This document shows, piece by piece, positions 9,949-19,295 of a stretch of 19,381 nucleotides of DNA; within the stretch, counting starts at the first letter, position 1; each line of letters opens with the position of its first letter. Origin of the DNA: Parachlorella kessleri (taxonomy: Eukaryota; Chlorophyta; Trebouxiophyceae; Chlorellales; Chlorellaceae). The notes beneath the pieces are model-generated. The model was not told where the DNA came from, made no database searches, and was given only the letters and a program-made list of their open reading frames with translations. The stretch is from NCBI GenBank assembly GCA_001598975.1, contig BBXU01002046.1, positions 1 through 19,381 of the forward strand, written 5' to 3'. Position numbers and translations under genes: made by a program.

Positions 9949-12611
9949 ATGGAGGCCTTCCAAAACGACGGACTGCAGAACATGATACGTGAGGCAAGTA
10001 CTGTGTGAACCATGCGGCACGTCTACCATTTTGCTAGTCCTGGCCAACAAGCTTGTGGCTTCTTATGCTTTCCGGCCTCCGCTGTGATGCTTACAAATAC
10101 TCATCCAAGGGAGAAGGGAACTTGGCGACCAGCACCTGGTACCTGTGAGTTCAGGGCCTCTCCATAAGCTTCTGCGCTCCCTGGCGGTTGCTGCCGCAGG
10201 TGCTGCGTGCAAGAGGCTTCCGTTACTGTGACGATGGGGTGGACCAAGAGCCAGAGCCGCTGCCAACAGAGCTCAGCGCCACGCCGCTGATAGCAGCAGG
10301 CCTGGCAGCCAGCAGCACCGACCTCCCCACCCAGAGCATCGCCAGGACCTTGGATAATGACCCAACCACCTTTTGGAGCAGTCGGGGGACGGCCTCACCC
10401 GAGGCAGGCGCTTGGCTTCTATACAAGCTGAAAGGGCCCCTCTGCATCGTGCATTTTGTGCAGCTGGTCGTCTTCCGTGCGCGCTACCAGTTTGGGTGAG
10501 TGTCCCAAGGGCCGGGGCCGGTGGCAGGCGGCATGCACTGCTGCTGGCGGTAAGGTGTGCATCCACACTTCTGCACTTGCTGGGGTGTGGGCCACTTGAC
10601 ATGCCTCAAGGCAATTGAAGCACCATACAGAGACATCTTCGGTAGGTTGGCCTCATGTGCCTGTCCAAACACACATAAGATCCGTGCAGCTTGCCAGCTG
10701 ATGCATGTACTGACCAGCCCTGGCATGCGTGCTGGTCCGAGTGCCGCGCCAGGCGTGGTGCGTGTATGGCTATGTGCTAGCTGTGCTCTTGTGAAAAGGC
10801 GCCCATGCATGTGCGGGGAGGGCCCCTTGGTGCCATGCTGGCTGTGAAGGGCTCCTCGTGGCTCTTTCTTTACTTGAGGGTGGCAGTTAATGCGATCAGA
10901 GAGGAGGTACGGGTGGGCTGACAGCTCTTTCTTGCCCACGGCACTTTGTTCGGTAAGAGGAAGTGGCTGGGCAGTGCCGTGCCTCATCTTCACTAGTGCA
11001 TGGCAGGGGGGTGCCATGGGGCCTTGGCTACCCATCCATCCATTTCGGCTGCCTTAATTGCAGTTGTAAAACAAAATGCACCCCACCCTCTCTTTTTGTG
11101 ACCCCACTTGCGGCCAGCCAAGCAATCACGGCTGGCTGGCTTGGCACACTATATCTTTGTCCACCCTTTTTGCCCCTTCTTCGCCTGCCAGGGAGCCCAT
11201 CTACCCCCCCCTCCACGTCAGCTTCCAGACGGGACCCTCACCCGCCAGCCTGGCCCCGGCCACAGCTGTGTACCCCGTCCTGGCCAGCAGCCAGGTGCAG
11301 GGCTTCCTGCTGCCCGCCTCCCTCCCCGCGGGCCGCTTCCTGAGGGTCAACCTCCATGGGCGGCAGCAGCAGCAGCTGGAGGACATGCAGGTGCCCACCT
11401 GGGGAGGTATTCTTGGAAGTGCAGGTCACGTTGGGCTGGCAGGGCCATTGGACAGCTCTGAGGCGGGCGGGGGCGTTTGCTCAGCCCCAGCCAGGCAGGT
11501 GGTCCTCTGCTTCAGCTTGCCGGGCGCCTGGCTGACTGGCCAGACAGCTTGCTTGCCAGCTGCACACCAGGACTGTCCTCCATGGGTGGAGTGCCGGCAG
11601 CAGGAGAGAGCGTCCTGCTGCGGCTCACAAGGCTAAGGGCTGGTTGCTCTTGCACTGCCCCCACGGTTCCTTCCTCTGCAAAACAGCTAGGAAAGGCTGC
11701 GGGCGAGCGTGACGCCCGGCAGTGATGATTTCCCCAAGCTCTTTCCCTGACTGCATCTGGCAGTGTCTTGTGCCGCTGCAGTGGTATGTCGCTGTGGAGA
11801 GAGTGGAGGCCTTTGGACGGCAGGTATGCAAGGCACCGGGGAGGGGGGGGGATGGGACATGAGCGTTGCACTTCTTGGCCCTCTACAGCCCTACCAGGTC
11901 AATTACGGGAAGGTCGGACTGGGCAATGTCGAAAAGGTTGGCATGGGTGACAAAAGTTAGGCAGGAGGGGCAGCTGCTTTGACCCGGTATATATTGCAGC
12001 CCTGGCCAAACTCCCATGCATTTCTTTCCGCCCCTGTGTCAACGTTGCAGCAGCCCGGGTGGGTGGTTCCCCCTCCAGCCGGGGGTGCTCGTACCTGGCT
12101 CCTTGACTCCAGTAAACGAAGTGCCCCAGTTTTGGTGCTGCAGGTGCCACCCTCAGAGCTGGCCTCGCTGCGCAGCTGGGCCCAGGGCAGTACGCCCTGC
12201 CTTCCATCCCCTGGCTCCCTCCCTGCCCACCTGGCCTCCTGTGCCCTTCAGGCGCATGCCCAGGTAGCAGTGGAAAAACAGCAGCAGCCAGATGCGGACC
12301 CGCCTGAGGCCAGCAGTGCTCACCGCTGTGGGGTAGGGGCTGCCTGTGGTTGTGGCGGTACATGGGACGAAGCACCAAGCCCAGCTGGAGCCACAGGGAG
12401 AGAACAGCGCGGAGGGGCACGGCCAGCAGGCAACCAGCATCACGCTGGCGGGCCGGATAGGCTGCAAGCGTTGTGTGACTCTCGGCAGGGGCCCCTGGAC
12501 GATCGACTGGGGCAGGACAGACACCGGGGACTGCTGGACCTTCTCATTGAGCATGATGACGGGGTGGGGGGAGAGGACTACCAGGATGACTGGTCGAGCA
12601 GCAGCAGCTGA
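9949..12611 (+). CDS. Protein related to the C-terminal domain of the F-box family of At4g00755; F-box not seen
   Basis: Exon 10200-10495 encodes VLRARGFRY, then GLAASSTDLPTQSIARTLD, TTFWSSRGTASPEAG, YKLKGPLCIVHFVQL and ARYQFG. Exon 11192-11390 begins EPIYPPLHVSFQTG and ends GRFLRVNLHGRQQQQLEDM, and exon 11782-11823 reads WYVAVERVEAFGRQ. The ASSTD, YWSS-like, lectin-like strand and GR-Q-D order matches plant F-box proteins of the At4g00755 type, thought to be SCF substrate receptors. Modelled 5' exons are 9949-9988 and 10110-10144, weak because the acceptor is AAG. Preferred 3' exons are 12144-12263 and 12489-12611, all phase 0, ending in an acidic then Ser-rich tail (DDWSSSSS), for 284 residues. 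Alternatively exon 11889-11960 ends the protein at TAG 11958-11960. No F-box appears between 9742 and 10199, so the protein is N-terminally short, or its first exons are missed. The core is confident; both ends are not. Confidence 0.62.
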
Positions 12612-13263
12612 GGCCTGCCGGGGAGTGGCGTGGTGCTGATCTGGTTGGCCACCGAAGGGCGCATTCGTGGCCCGGCCGGGCAGCTGGCAAGTATGCTCAC
12701 GTTGTACACTTCTTTGCTTTGTACTTGTTGGTGGCGGTAGGCTGTACAAACAAGGGAGAGGTATGGGGATTCACACTGATAGGGCTGGATGCACTTATTT
12801 CTGCACTTATTTGTGGGAGCACTTGTGTCTACATTTGTTGCGGACTGATCATGGCGACAGGACGTGCAAATAGAGGACAGCCGACTGAACGTGCGGTTGC
12901 GTGGCAGATTTATGGAACTGACAAATGCAATGGGTGAGGCGAGTGAAACAATCACCTTAGCCATATTAGCCCTGATATCAGGGAAGGTGGCCTTGACCAC
13001 ATGATTACTATCAAGTTGTAGTGTGTTACAGCCGTAGCTGCAACACACAATACCCACAATAGTCTGGCAAAGGCCACCCACGATTCGCAACTCCTCCTAC
13101 CTGACTACGCTAAAAGGATACTCTCAAAGACGCAGACAACCATACCAACATGCACCCATTAGCGGGCCTTGCCGTAAGTCTGCTTGATGCCCGACAACCT
13201 CCCTTCCTGTGCTGGCTCCAGTTCCTCTATGTAATTCTGCAGCCCACTTGGTCCGGCCCTTTC
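12612..13263. other. Convergent spacer between the F-box-family gene and PRMT5
   Basis: About 650 bp, expected to hold both 3' UTRs. I see no coding exon. A minus-strand ORF (12578-13090) has no recognisable motif. The only plus-strand TGTAA I find is at 13229-13233, which would place the F-box-family 3' end inside the PRMT5 3' UTR. Minus-strand TGTAA motifs are at 13026-13030 and 13264-13268. Confidence 0.5.
13026..13030 (-). promoter_or_regulatory. Probable poly(A) signal of PRMT5 (TGTAA)
   Basis: Minus-strand TGTAA about 235 nt past the PRMT5 stop codon. Another TGTAA (13264-13268) overlaps the stop codon itself and would leave almost no 3' UTR, so this one is preferred. Assignment is by motif and position only. 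Confidence 0.45.
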
Positions 13264-16200
13264 TTACAAGCCCACATAGTAAGAGCGGCCGCTGGGGTTG
13301 TGTATGGGCGAGCACGTTGGGCGGGTGACGGCCCACTCGTACCAGACCTTGTGCTTGGCAGCACAGCGCCACATGGACACCTCCACCTGGCTGCCTGCAC
13401 AGCACAGCAGGCACAGCAGGCTAGTGAGTGCCAAGGGCTAGGCCTTTAGGGATGGGTACCCCAGCACATGACAAACCCCCCCCCACCCCACCACCACCAC
13501 CACCACCACACCACACGCACCCCTTGCTGGCCACCCACATCTCTATTATTGTACCAGGCCAGGTGCCAGGCTGCCATCACCCAACACAGGGTTGCCACGG
13601 ACCAGGTGTCGGGGAGCCACCACCACCAGCCTGCCTGCCGACCGACCCACCCTGGGGCACATAGAAGGGCTGGCGCAGCGGGAAGTAGATGGGGAACCAG
13701 GAGAACATGTTGGGTGTGTGGGTCTCCGGGTGGATGCTCAGGTGCACATCCCCATACAGCTGGGCGTCAAAGTACCCCGCCAGGCCGTGGCACACTGCAG
13801 CAAGAGCAGGCCAGCAGCATGCAGGGGTCAGTACCTGCGGCGGGTGCATGCTCAGGTGCAGCAATACTGTACAGCGTGGCATCAGAGCACCCACCAAGGC
13901 TGTGAGAGGTTGGTCAGAGGCATCGTCTGGACGGTGAGCTCCCTAGTCGGTTGTGAGGCTGGCAGGCAGGTCAAGCCCTCACACGGCACATCAGAGCCCA
14001 CCATGTGCCGAACGTGATCATACGGGCATGGGCAGTGCCACATGGGTGCAAGGAGTCTCGATGATACTGGGAGCGCACTGGCAGGGGATGGCACTCCTCA
14101 GCGCTGGAACGATATACATGCTGCATTGGGCTGCTCCACAAATTATACCTGTGCCGCCAGGCGGGGTGCAGTCAAACACGAGCCTGCGGCTACGCGAGTT
14201 GTCGATCACGAGGTCCCGGTTGGGGTGCTCAAAGGTGAACACGGCCTGCAGCAAAAAGCCCCAGCAGAGTCAAGGCTTGCCCCGATCTTAATCTAGCTAT
14301 TGCCAAGGCCTGACGCACCAGCCGTGTTGCTTGTTTCCGATCAGGATACAGCAGTGGGCTGGTCAAGATACTCATTGTACGGTCCCAGGATCAGATACCC
14401 TGCTTGGAGGACCCCTGTCATAAGCTGTGGTGCAGGGCATGAGCATAATGTGAAGGAGGGGAATCCACTAAAAAGTATATGCTTAACCTGTGGGGCAGCC
14501 AGTGCGTGGAACTTGAAGATTTTGACGACGTATGGTGTCTCAAAGTGTTCCACATCGTCATACGCCTGCAACCAGCCTCATGTCATGGCCTGATTTACGC
14601 GTGCAGCTGCTGCCTATCATTGTGGCACAGCTGCGGTACACCTATGCCTTACCCTTGCCTTGTATTATGGTTGCACCTTGAGATATACAGCAGCTAAAGA
14701 CCTCACACAGCAGCCTAGGCTGTACGCAGATGCACAGCCATGGCTTGTCACATTGGAGGCGCTGCCAGGGTAAGCATGAAGGGGTCTCATCTCAGCTGTT
14801 GTCTAAGCTGGTACAACCCGCATTCCAAAAACGCCTGTGGGACTTGCCCTGGCTGGCAACCAAATACACCACCTCACAGCCAATACTACCGGACCCCAGC
14901 AGCCATCGAGAGGGCGCCTCACCTTCACATCATTCCAGAGCTTGTGGGAGGTGATGGGGTGCAGGAAGGAAGTGTAAGCGCGGGGTATGCTGATGCCGCC
15001 CGGCTTGAGGAAGCGCTGCGCCCCGTCCAGGCACTCTGCAGCACAGCAGGCACAGCAGTGGCGGCGGCGGCAGCATGGTCACTCTCAGCCAGCACCGCAC
15101 CAAGGTTGCACCCAGGTTGATGATTGTTTGGCAACGCAGAAGCCCCATGACGGACCAGCTGGCAGACCTGCAAGCAGCAGGCCGAAGCACAGCACAGCGC
15201 AGCGTAGGTCCCAGCGGGATGGCTCCCACGCTGCAGCCAGCCCAGCAAGCCCCGCACGCTGCGCTGGCTGCCGGCTAACAGCATCACTCGGATCTCGCCA
15301 CCAACCAGCCAGACAATGCACAGACCCGACACCCAGTGCTTGCCCCTCACCGTACCTGGCGAGAGCTCGTTGTCCCCAAACGACCCCAGCAGCTCGCTGA
15401 CCAGTATGTCTGCCAGCTCAGGGGCCTCCCACTCCCGCATGTCGGCAGGCACCACCGTCACCCGGTCCTGCCACCTGCTCAACGAGGGGGGGGGGGGGGT
15501 CAGAGCACTGGTGTGCGGCAGGGATGGGCGCGCACAACAGCACTCCAACAGCAGCTTCGCCTGCCCGCCTGGCTGGCTTGGCCATGCTCTGCTGCTTGCC
15601 AGCCCCACCGCACCACAGCATGCATGCGCGTGGCTCCCCAACAAGGTCCCAGGCTGACCCTGCATGGCTTCGCACCCCAGGCTCACATGCCCAGGCAGTC
15701 AAGCCCGCGGGAACACACGCACGCACGCACGCAGAGGCTCGGCCACTCCCCCGAGCCCTGCTGCTCACCCTTCGGAGGCAATCAGGTTGTGCAGGGTGAC
15801 CACCGCGTTTGGGTTCTTCTCCACGGCATACACTCTCAGCGCCCGCCCCGCCCGCGCGCTGGCCTTGAGGGATGCGCGCACCAGGGGGCCCCGCCCGGCG
15901 CCCACCACCATCAGCACCTGCAATGGAAAAGGAAGGACAGTGGCAGCGACGGTGTGTGCTTGCATCTCGCAGCAGGAAGGGGCCAGCCCCAGCGAGGGTT
16001 GGAGCAGGGAGGCACGGGAGACGATATGGGCTACAGAAAGATCTGAAGCTATAGGTCAAGAGAACAGAGACGCGGGGTGACTGAGGCATTAAACAGTTGC
16101 CTGTCGGACGAAGAGGCAGGGCAAGCCCAGACACGCACCAGAGCCGGGTCACTGCACGCTGGTCACACACACAAACCACTCCAAGCCTCGAGAGACCAAG

Positions 16201-19200
16201 GTACAGTGATTGGACGAGAATGGTCAGCCGGAACGGTATGAGGAAGGCAGCAGCAGGCAGCATGGTCAGGTGGCGGTACGCTCGTGGGCTGGCCCACACT
16301 AGACTAGACTCCACACTCCACCAGGGAGCAGGGACGGGGGCACGTACCGTGACGGGGTCCGCGGCCTGCTCCTGCGGCACACGGTCCAGCAGCGCCCGGT
16401 ACACGGCCTCCTCATAGGTGCTGTACTTGGTGGCGTCGCGCTCAAAGGTCTCGTAGGTGGCCGACTCCAGGTTGTCTTGGAGGGGCTGGAGGGGGCACTG
16501 CTCAGGGGGATAGGGTGGTGGGGAAGGGGGGAAACGAGTATAAGACATATTTGCCAGCTTGCCTGAGGGGTATGTCGTGGAGCGGCTGCGGCGGGCAGGC
16601 CGCCCCCAGCCCCCGGGGCTAGGAGTTGAGGAAGGGAGGCAAGCTGGTCAGTACGGACAGCCCTGGCTCCAGCACGACCAAGGGCCACCAGCAGCCAGCA
16701 ATTGCGCGCACGTGCGAGGCGGGCACAGCCCCGGCTCGGTACGGGGGAGCGCACCCACACCCTTGCCCAGACTGTACGGACGCTCCTTGCGGATGCTGTA
16801 CGGATGCTGTACGGACGCTCCTTGCGGATGCTGTACGGATGCTGTACGGACGCTCCTTGCCTGCAGGAAGTCCCTGTAGGTCATCTCCACCAGATCCTGC
16901 TCCGTGGCAGCCGGCAGCTTCCTGCAGGTGGGCAGGGCTTAGGGCTCAATGCTTTAGGGCTTAGGTTTACCCTTCAGGCACAGTAGGCCTAACCCTTCAC
17001 GAATGCTTGCTGCCTAACCAGGGGCCCACCTGGCAGCCATTGAACAGCCTTTGGTCACCTGGTGTCCCCCCCCCCCCCCCCGGGGCTGCCAGTGGCTAGG
17101 AAGCAGGCAGGGCTGACTCGGGTGATACTTTGGTCATCAACAAGCCGCGGTACCCCGTTCGCCTGGGCTGCGCCGCGAAGCCTGCAGCAACCGGGGAGCA
17201 ACCTACACCCACACCCAGGGCTGGGCGCAAGGGTGATGTGCATCCCCGGCAGCCGTCGCATGCCATGGCATGCGTTCCTAGCAACACCTGCCTGAAGGTG
17301 TATGAGAGGTACTCCCAGTAGACCCTCAGGGGATGCGCCTGGCCCGGGGCCGTCAGCTGGGCCGTGCCGTTGGGGCCCAGCCCCACGATGGTGCTGGTGG
17401 CTGCAGCCGCCACCTGCTGCTCTGGCACGCTGTGGTGCGCGTTTCCCGACAAGACCACCTGCTAGGAAAGTTGCAGCACTACCCGTGCCCATGTTTACTC
17501 ATGATCATGTAACTCGCCCATGAAAACCAGGAAAACACATTGGACATGTGCATGCAGGCAATGCCAGACAGCCTGGGTCATGCACGGGCCTGCCATGCGT
17601 TCAGCATGCCGTGCCTGGGGTCTGTGTTTTTGCAGACAGCAACCTGCACGGCTAGACTAAAGCAGGCAAAGAAGGAACTCACGCGTGCTCCCACCTGTCG
17701 CCCCCCACCCCCCCTAACAACAACGCCAAGGGGGCGTTCGCCACGCTGGCCTGCACGCTGCCTGCACCCTGCCACCCCCGCTTGCACCCCTCCATCTCAG
17801 GGGGCGGCGCGCACACGTGGGGGCAGCGACTGGCCCCTGCGCCCCTGCGCCCCCGCGGGACAAGACCCTACGCTAAGCCCACCACCTCTCCCTCGCTTCC
17901 GCCATCCCTGCAAGAGCATGCGCCCCCCCCCCCTCCTCCCCCTAACTCCCCACCTCCTCGCCCCCACCTGCACCCCGCGCTGGAACATGTCGCTCAGGAA
18001 GTCCTGGTGCCGCCGCGACAGCGTGGGGTAACCGCGCCGGTTGGTCATGAACACTGAGGTGGGCACGACCACTGCCCTGCAGTCCACAGCACAAGCCACG
18101 CCATGAGTCAGACTTGCCAGAATGACTCGCCCGGTACACACCTCCTGTGGCCGTTGCGCAGCTCACAGGCCACACCGTGGCATCAGCGAAACCCAACACA
18201 GCACAACAGACCGCTTGCCACAGGGTGTACATATTGCCAAACATCGTCCACAGCTTGCATAGGAAGCAAAGCATGACGACTGGCACAAAGAACTGCTGTA
18301 AATTCATTTTTTCTTGAAACATACTATGATGCTGGCCCACAGTCTGGAGTCCGCACAACTTGTTAGCACTTCCCAGCGCTGTACCAAGTGCCCAGGTAAG
18401 CACTCACTTCACAGGCTCGCCATGCCACCGAGCAAGGTCCTCGGTTGGCGGCAGGTCCGCCCCCAGTTCCAGCACCGCCCCCAGGCGCGTGCTGTGCTCA
18501 CACAGGAACCGCATCTGATTCCACCACTCCCAGGGGTCCTGCCGAGGATCTCTCGGGTCGCTGCTTGCTGCTGCTGATACTGGAGCTGCTGCCGCTGTTG
18601 CTGCTGCTAGTGATGCCCGCTCACCCCCCTCCCTGACAGCCTTCTGCATGCCGTCGCTGCCCCCGCCACTGTCTGCTGCAGACGGTCCTGCTGCCGGGCT
18701 TTGCTGCTGCTGCTGTTGCTGCTGCTGCTGATGATGATGCTCTGTGTGCAGCTGGCCTGCTCCCTCGGGTGCAAGGCTTGCCTTATCGGGCTGGGCAAGA
18801 GGGATCCGTAGCCAGAGGGCCATGTTGGTAAGGCCTCCAATGACCTACAACAGCCCATCCCAGCAGTCTGGCAGCAATCAAGCGCACGCAGGTGGATGAG
18901 TAGGTTCGGACTCACCTTTGTGGTTAAGACAAACTCAACTATGACACATCTGACATGGCCGGATCTGACACGGCTGGATTTGTTATCACCTAGCGGTGAG
19001 GTGCATGATGCTGCCGAGCAAAACAAGCTTGGACTCAGCCTTCCTGCCACCTCTTCTTTTCCTGGGTAACCGATCGGCCAAGCCTTTCAAGGGTGCCACG
19101 GGGCAGCCGCACCTGGTTGAGGATCCTGGCGTAGTTGGCTGCATTCAGCGGCTGGGGTGGTGGCGGCAGCAGGCAGGCCTGCAGGCTTAGGTGTGCCGCC

Positions 19201-19295
19201 CATGCCAGCTCCTGGGCTAGTGCTGCCTCGGAGTCTCGCTTAAGGGCAGGGTTTGGAGAGTCAGGGTCCACCCAAGGGCTGACCTTGCCCACAAC
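13264..19295 (-). CDS. PRMT5: Protein arginine N-methyltransferase 5 (type II), 5' partial
   Basis: Type II arginine methyltransferase making symmetric dimethylarginine on histones and Sm/spliceosomal proteins. Thirteen exons: 19295-19113, 18844-18408, 18076-17968, 17458-17288, 16917-16861, 16497-16348, 15917-15769, 15474-15356, 15035-14923, 14565-14488, 14245-14149, 13794-13651, 13394-13264. They close in frame to 645 residues; the N-terminus lies beyond the right edge. TIM-barrel part: [77 protein letters not shown]. Catalytic part: [13 protein letters not shown] with the PRMT5-specific Phe337, AdoMet loop VGAGRGPL (374-381), double-E loop [15 protein letters not shown] (Glu446, Glu455), then [68 protein letters not shown]. 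Insert at about 82-164 is Gln/Ala/Ser-rich with ten consecutive Gln. The exon 4/5 junction is ambiguous (start 16917, or 16921 with exon 4 ending 17292), and exon 5 seems to use a GC donor. Confidence 0.97.
13488..13510. repeat. CCA trinucleotide microsatellite in the last PRMT5 intron
   Basis: About seven CCA units following a C-rich run at 13476-13484. It lies in the intron between the last two PRMT5 exons (13395-13650). On the transcribed strand it reads TGG repeats. Confidence 0.85.
13841..13910 (-). pseudogene. Decayed duplicate of the start of PRMT5 exon 12, inside the preceding intron
   Basis: On the minus strand this stretch aligns with the first part of exon 12 (13794 down to about 13728). 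By eye I count about 46 of 63 matching bases with one single-base insertion. The 13-mer ATGCTCAGGTGCA (plus strand) is identical at 13734-13746 and 13848-13860. The early part reads [14 protein letters not shown] against exon 12 [14 protein letters not shown]; the insertion shifts the frame after that. It keeps CACAG before it and CAG|GTACTG after it, so cryptic inclusion cannot be ruled out. Confidence 0.7.
15486..15499 (-). repeat. C14 homopolymer just upstream of a PRMT5 3' splice site
   Basis: Fourteen G on the plus strand, so fourteen C in the transcript. It ends about 11 nt before the acceptor of exon 8 (which starts at 15474), where a polypyrimidine tract would lie. Homopolymers like this are also prone to sequencing error in length. 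Confidence 0.9.
15715..15733. repeat. ACGC tetranucleotide microsatellite
   Basis: About four ACGC units in the PRMT5 intron between exons 7 and 8 (15475-15768). Confidence 0.8.
16772..16860. repeat. 35-bp minisatellite in PRMT5 intron 5, abutting the splice donor
   Basis: CTGTACGGACGCTCCTTGC starts at 16772, 16807 and 16842, an exact 35-bp period; the third copy is partial. A shorter related piece, CTGTACGGATG, lies between each pair. The array ends at the last base before the exon 5 end (16861), so the intron's 5' splice site is the edge of the array. Copies are contiguous with no unique spacers. Confidence 0.93.
17066..17081. repeat. C16 homopolymer in PRMT5 intron 4
   Basis: Sixteen C on the plus strand, so G16 on the transcribed strand, within the intron between exons 4 and 5 (about 16918-17287). 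A G-run of this length can form quadruplexes. Intron 3 holds a shorter C11 run at 17923-17933. Confidence 0.9.
18700..18735 (-). repeat. CAG-rich tract encoding poly-Gln in PRMT5 exon 2
   Basis: Plus-strand CTG/TTG repeats read as about ten consecutive Gln codons after a short His run in PRMT5 (in-window residues about 97-109). It belongs to the insert between RIPLAQP and WEWWNQM. Other PRMT5 proteins have a shorter, acidic or disordered loop there. Confidence 0.88.

Noticed and set aside
10484..11035. 183-codon minus-strand ORF
   Set aside because: It falls inside the 696-nt intron of the F-box-family gene. It has no motif I recognise and no splice-consistent partner exons.
11979..12611. 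210-codon plus-strand ORF as a separate gene
   Set aside because: Its first part lacks coding character and lies in an intron. Two segments (12144-12263, 12489-12611) have CAG splice borders and phase 0, so they fit better as terminal exons of the F-box-family gene.
12153..12749. 198-codon minus-strand ORF with a hydrophobic stretch
   Set aside because: It is antisense to the probable terminal exons of the F-box-family gene. The hydrophobic segment reflects the complement of a Gln-rich stretch and no family match is apparent.
14925..15686. 253-codon minus-strand ORF
   Set aside because: It contains PRMT5 exon 8 in frame, but the remainder is intron or shifted frame. Conserved PRMT5 residues require the splices given.
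15418..16548. 376-codon minus-strand ORF as a continuous gene
   Set aside because: It reads through PRMT5 exons 6 and 7 and the introns beside them. Only the part at 16497-16348 is in the PRMT5 frame; the rest is intron or the wrong frame.
16772..16860. Possible CRISPR-like array
   Set aside because: The 35-bp copies are contiguous with no unique spacers, lie in an intron of a eukaryotic gene, and have no cas genes nearby. It is a minisatellite.
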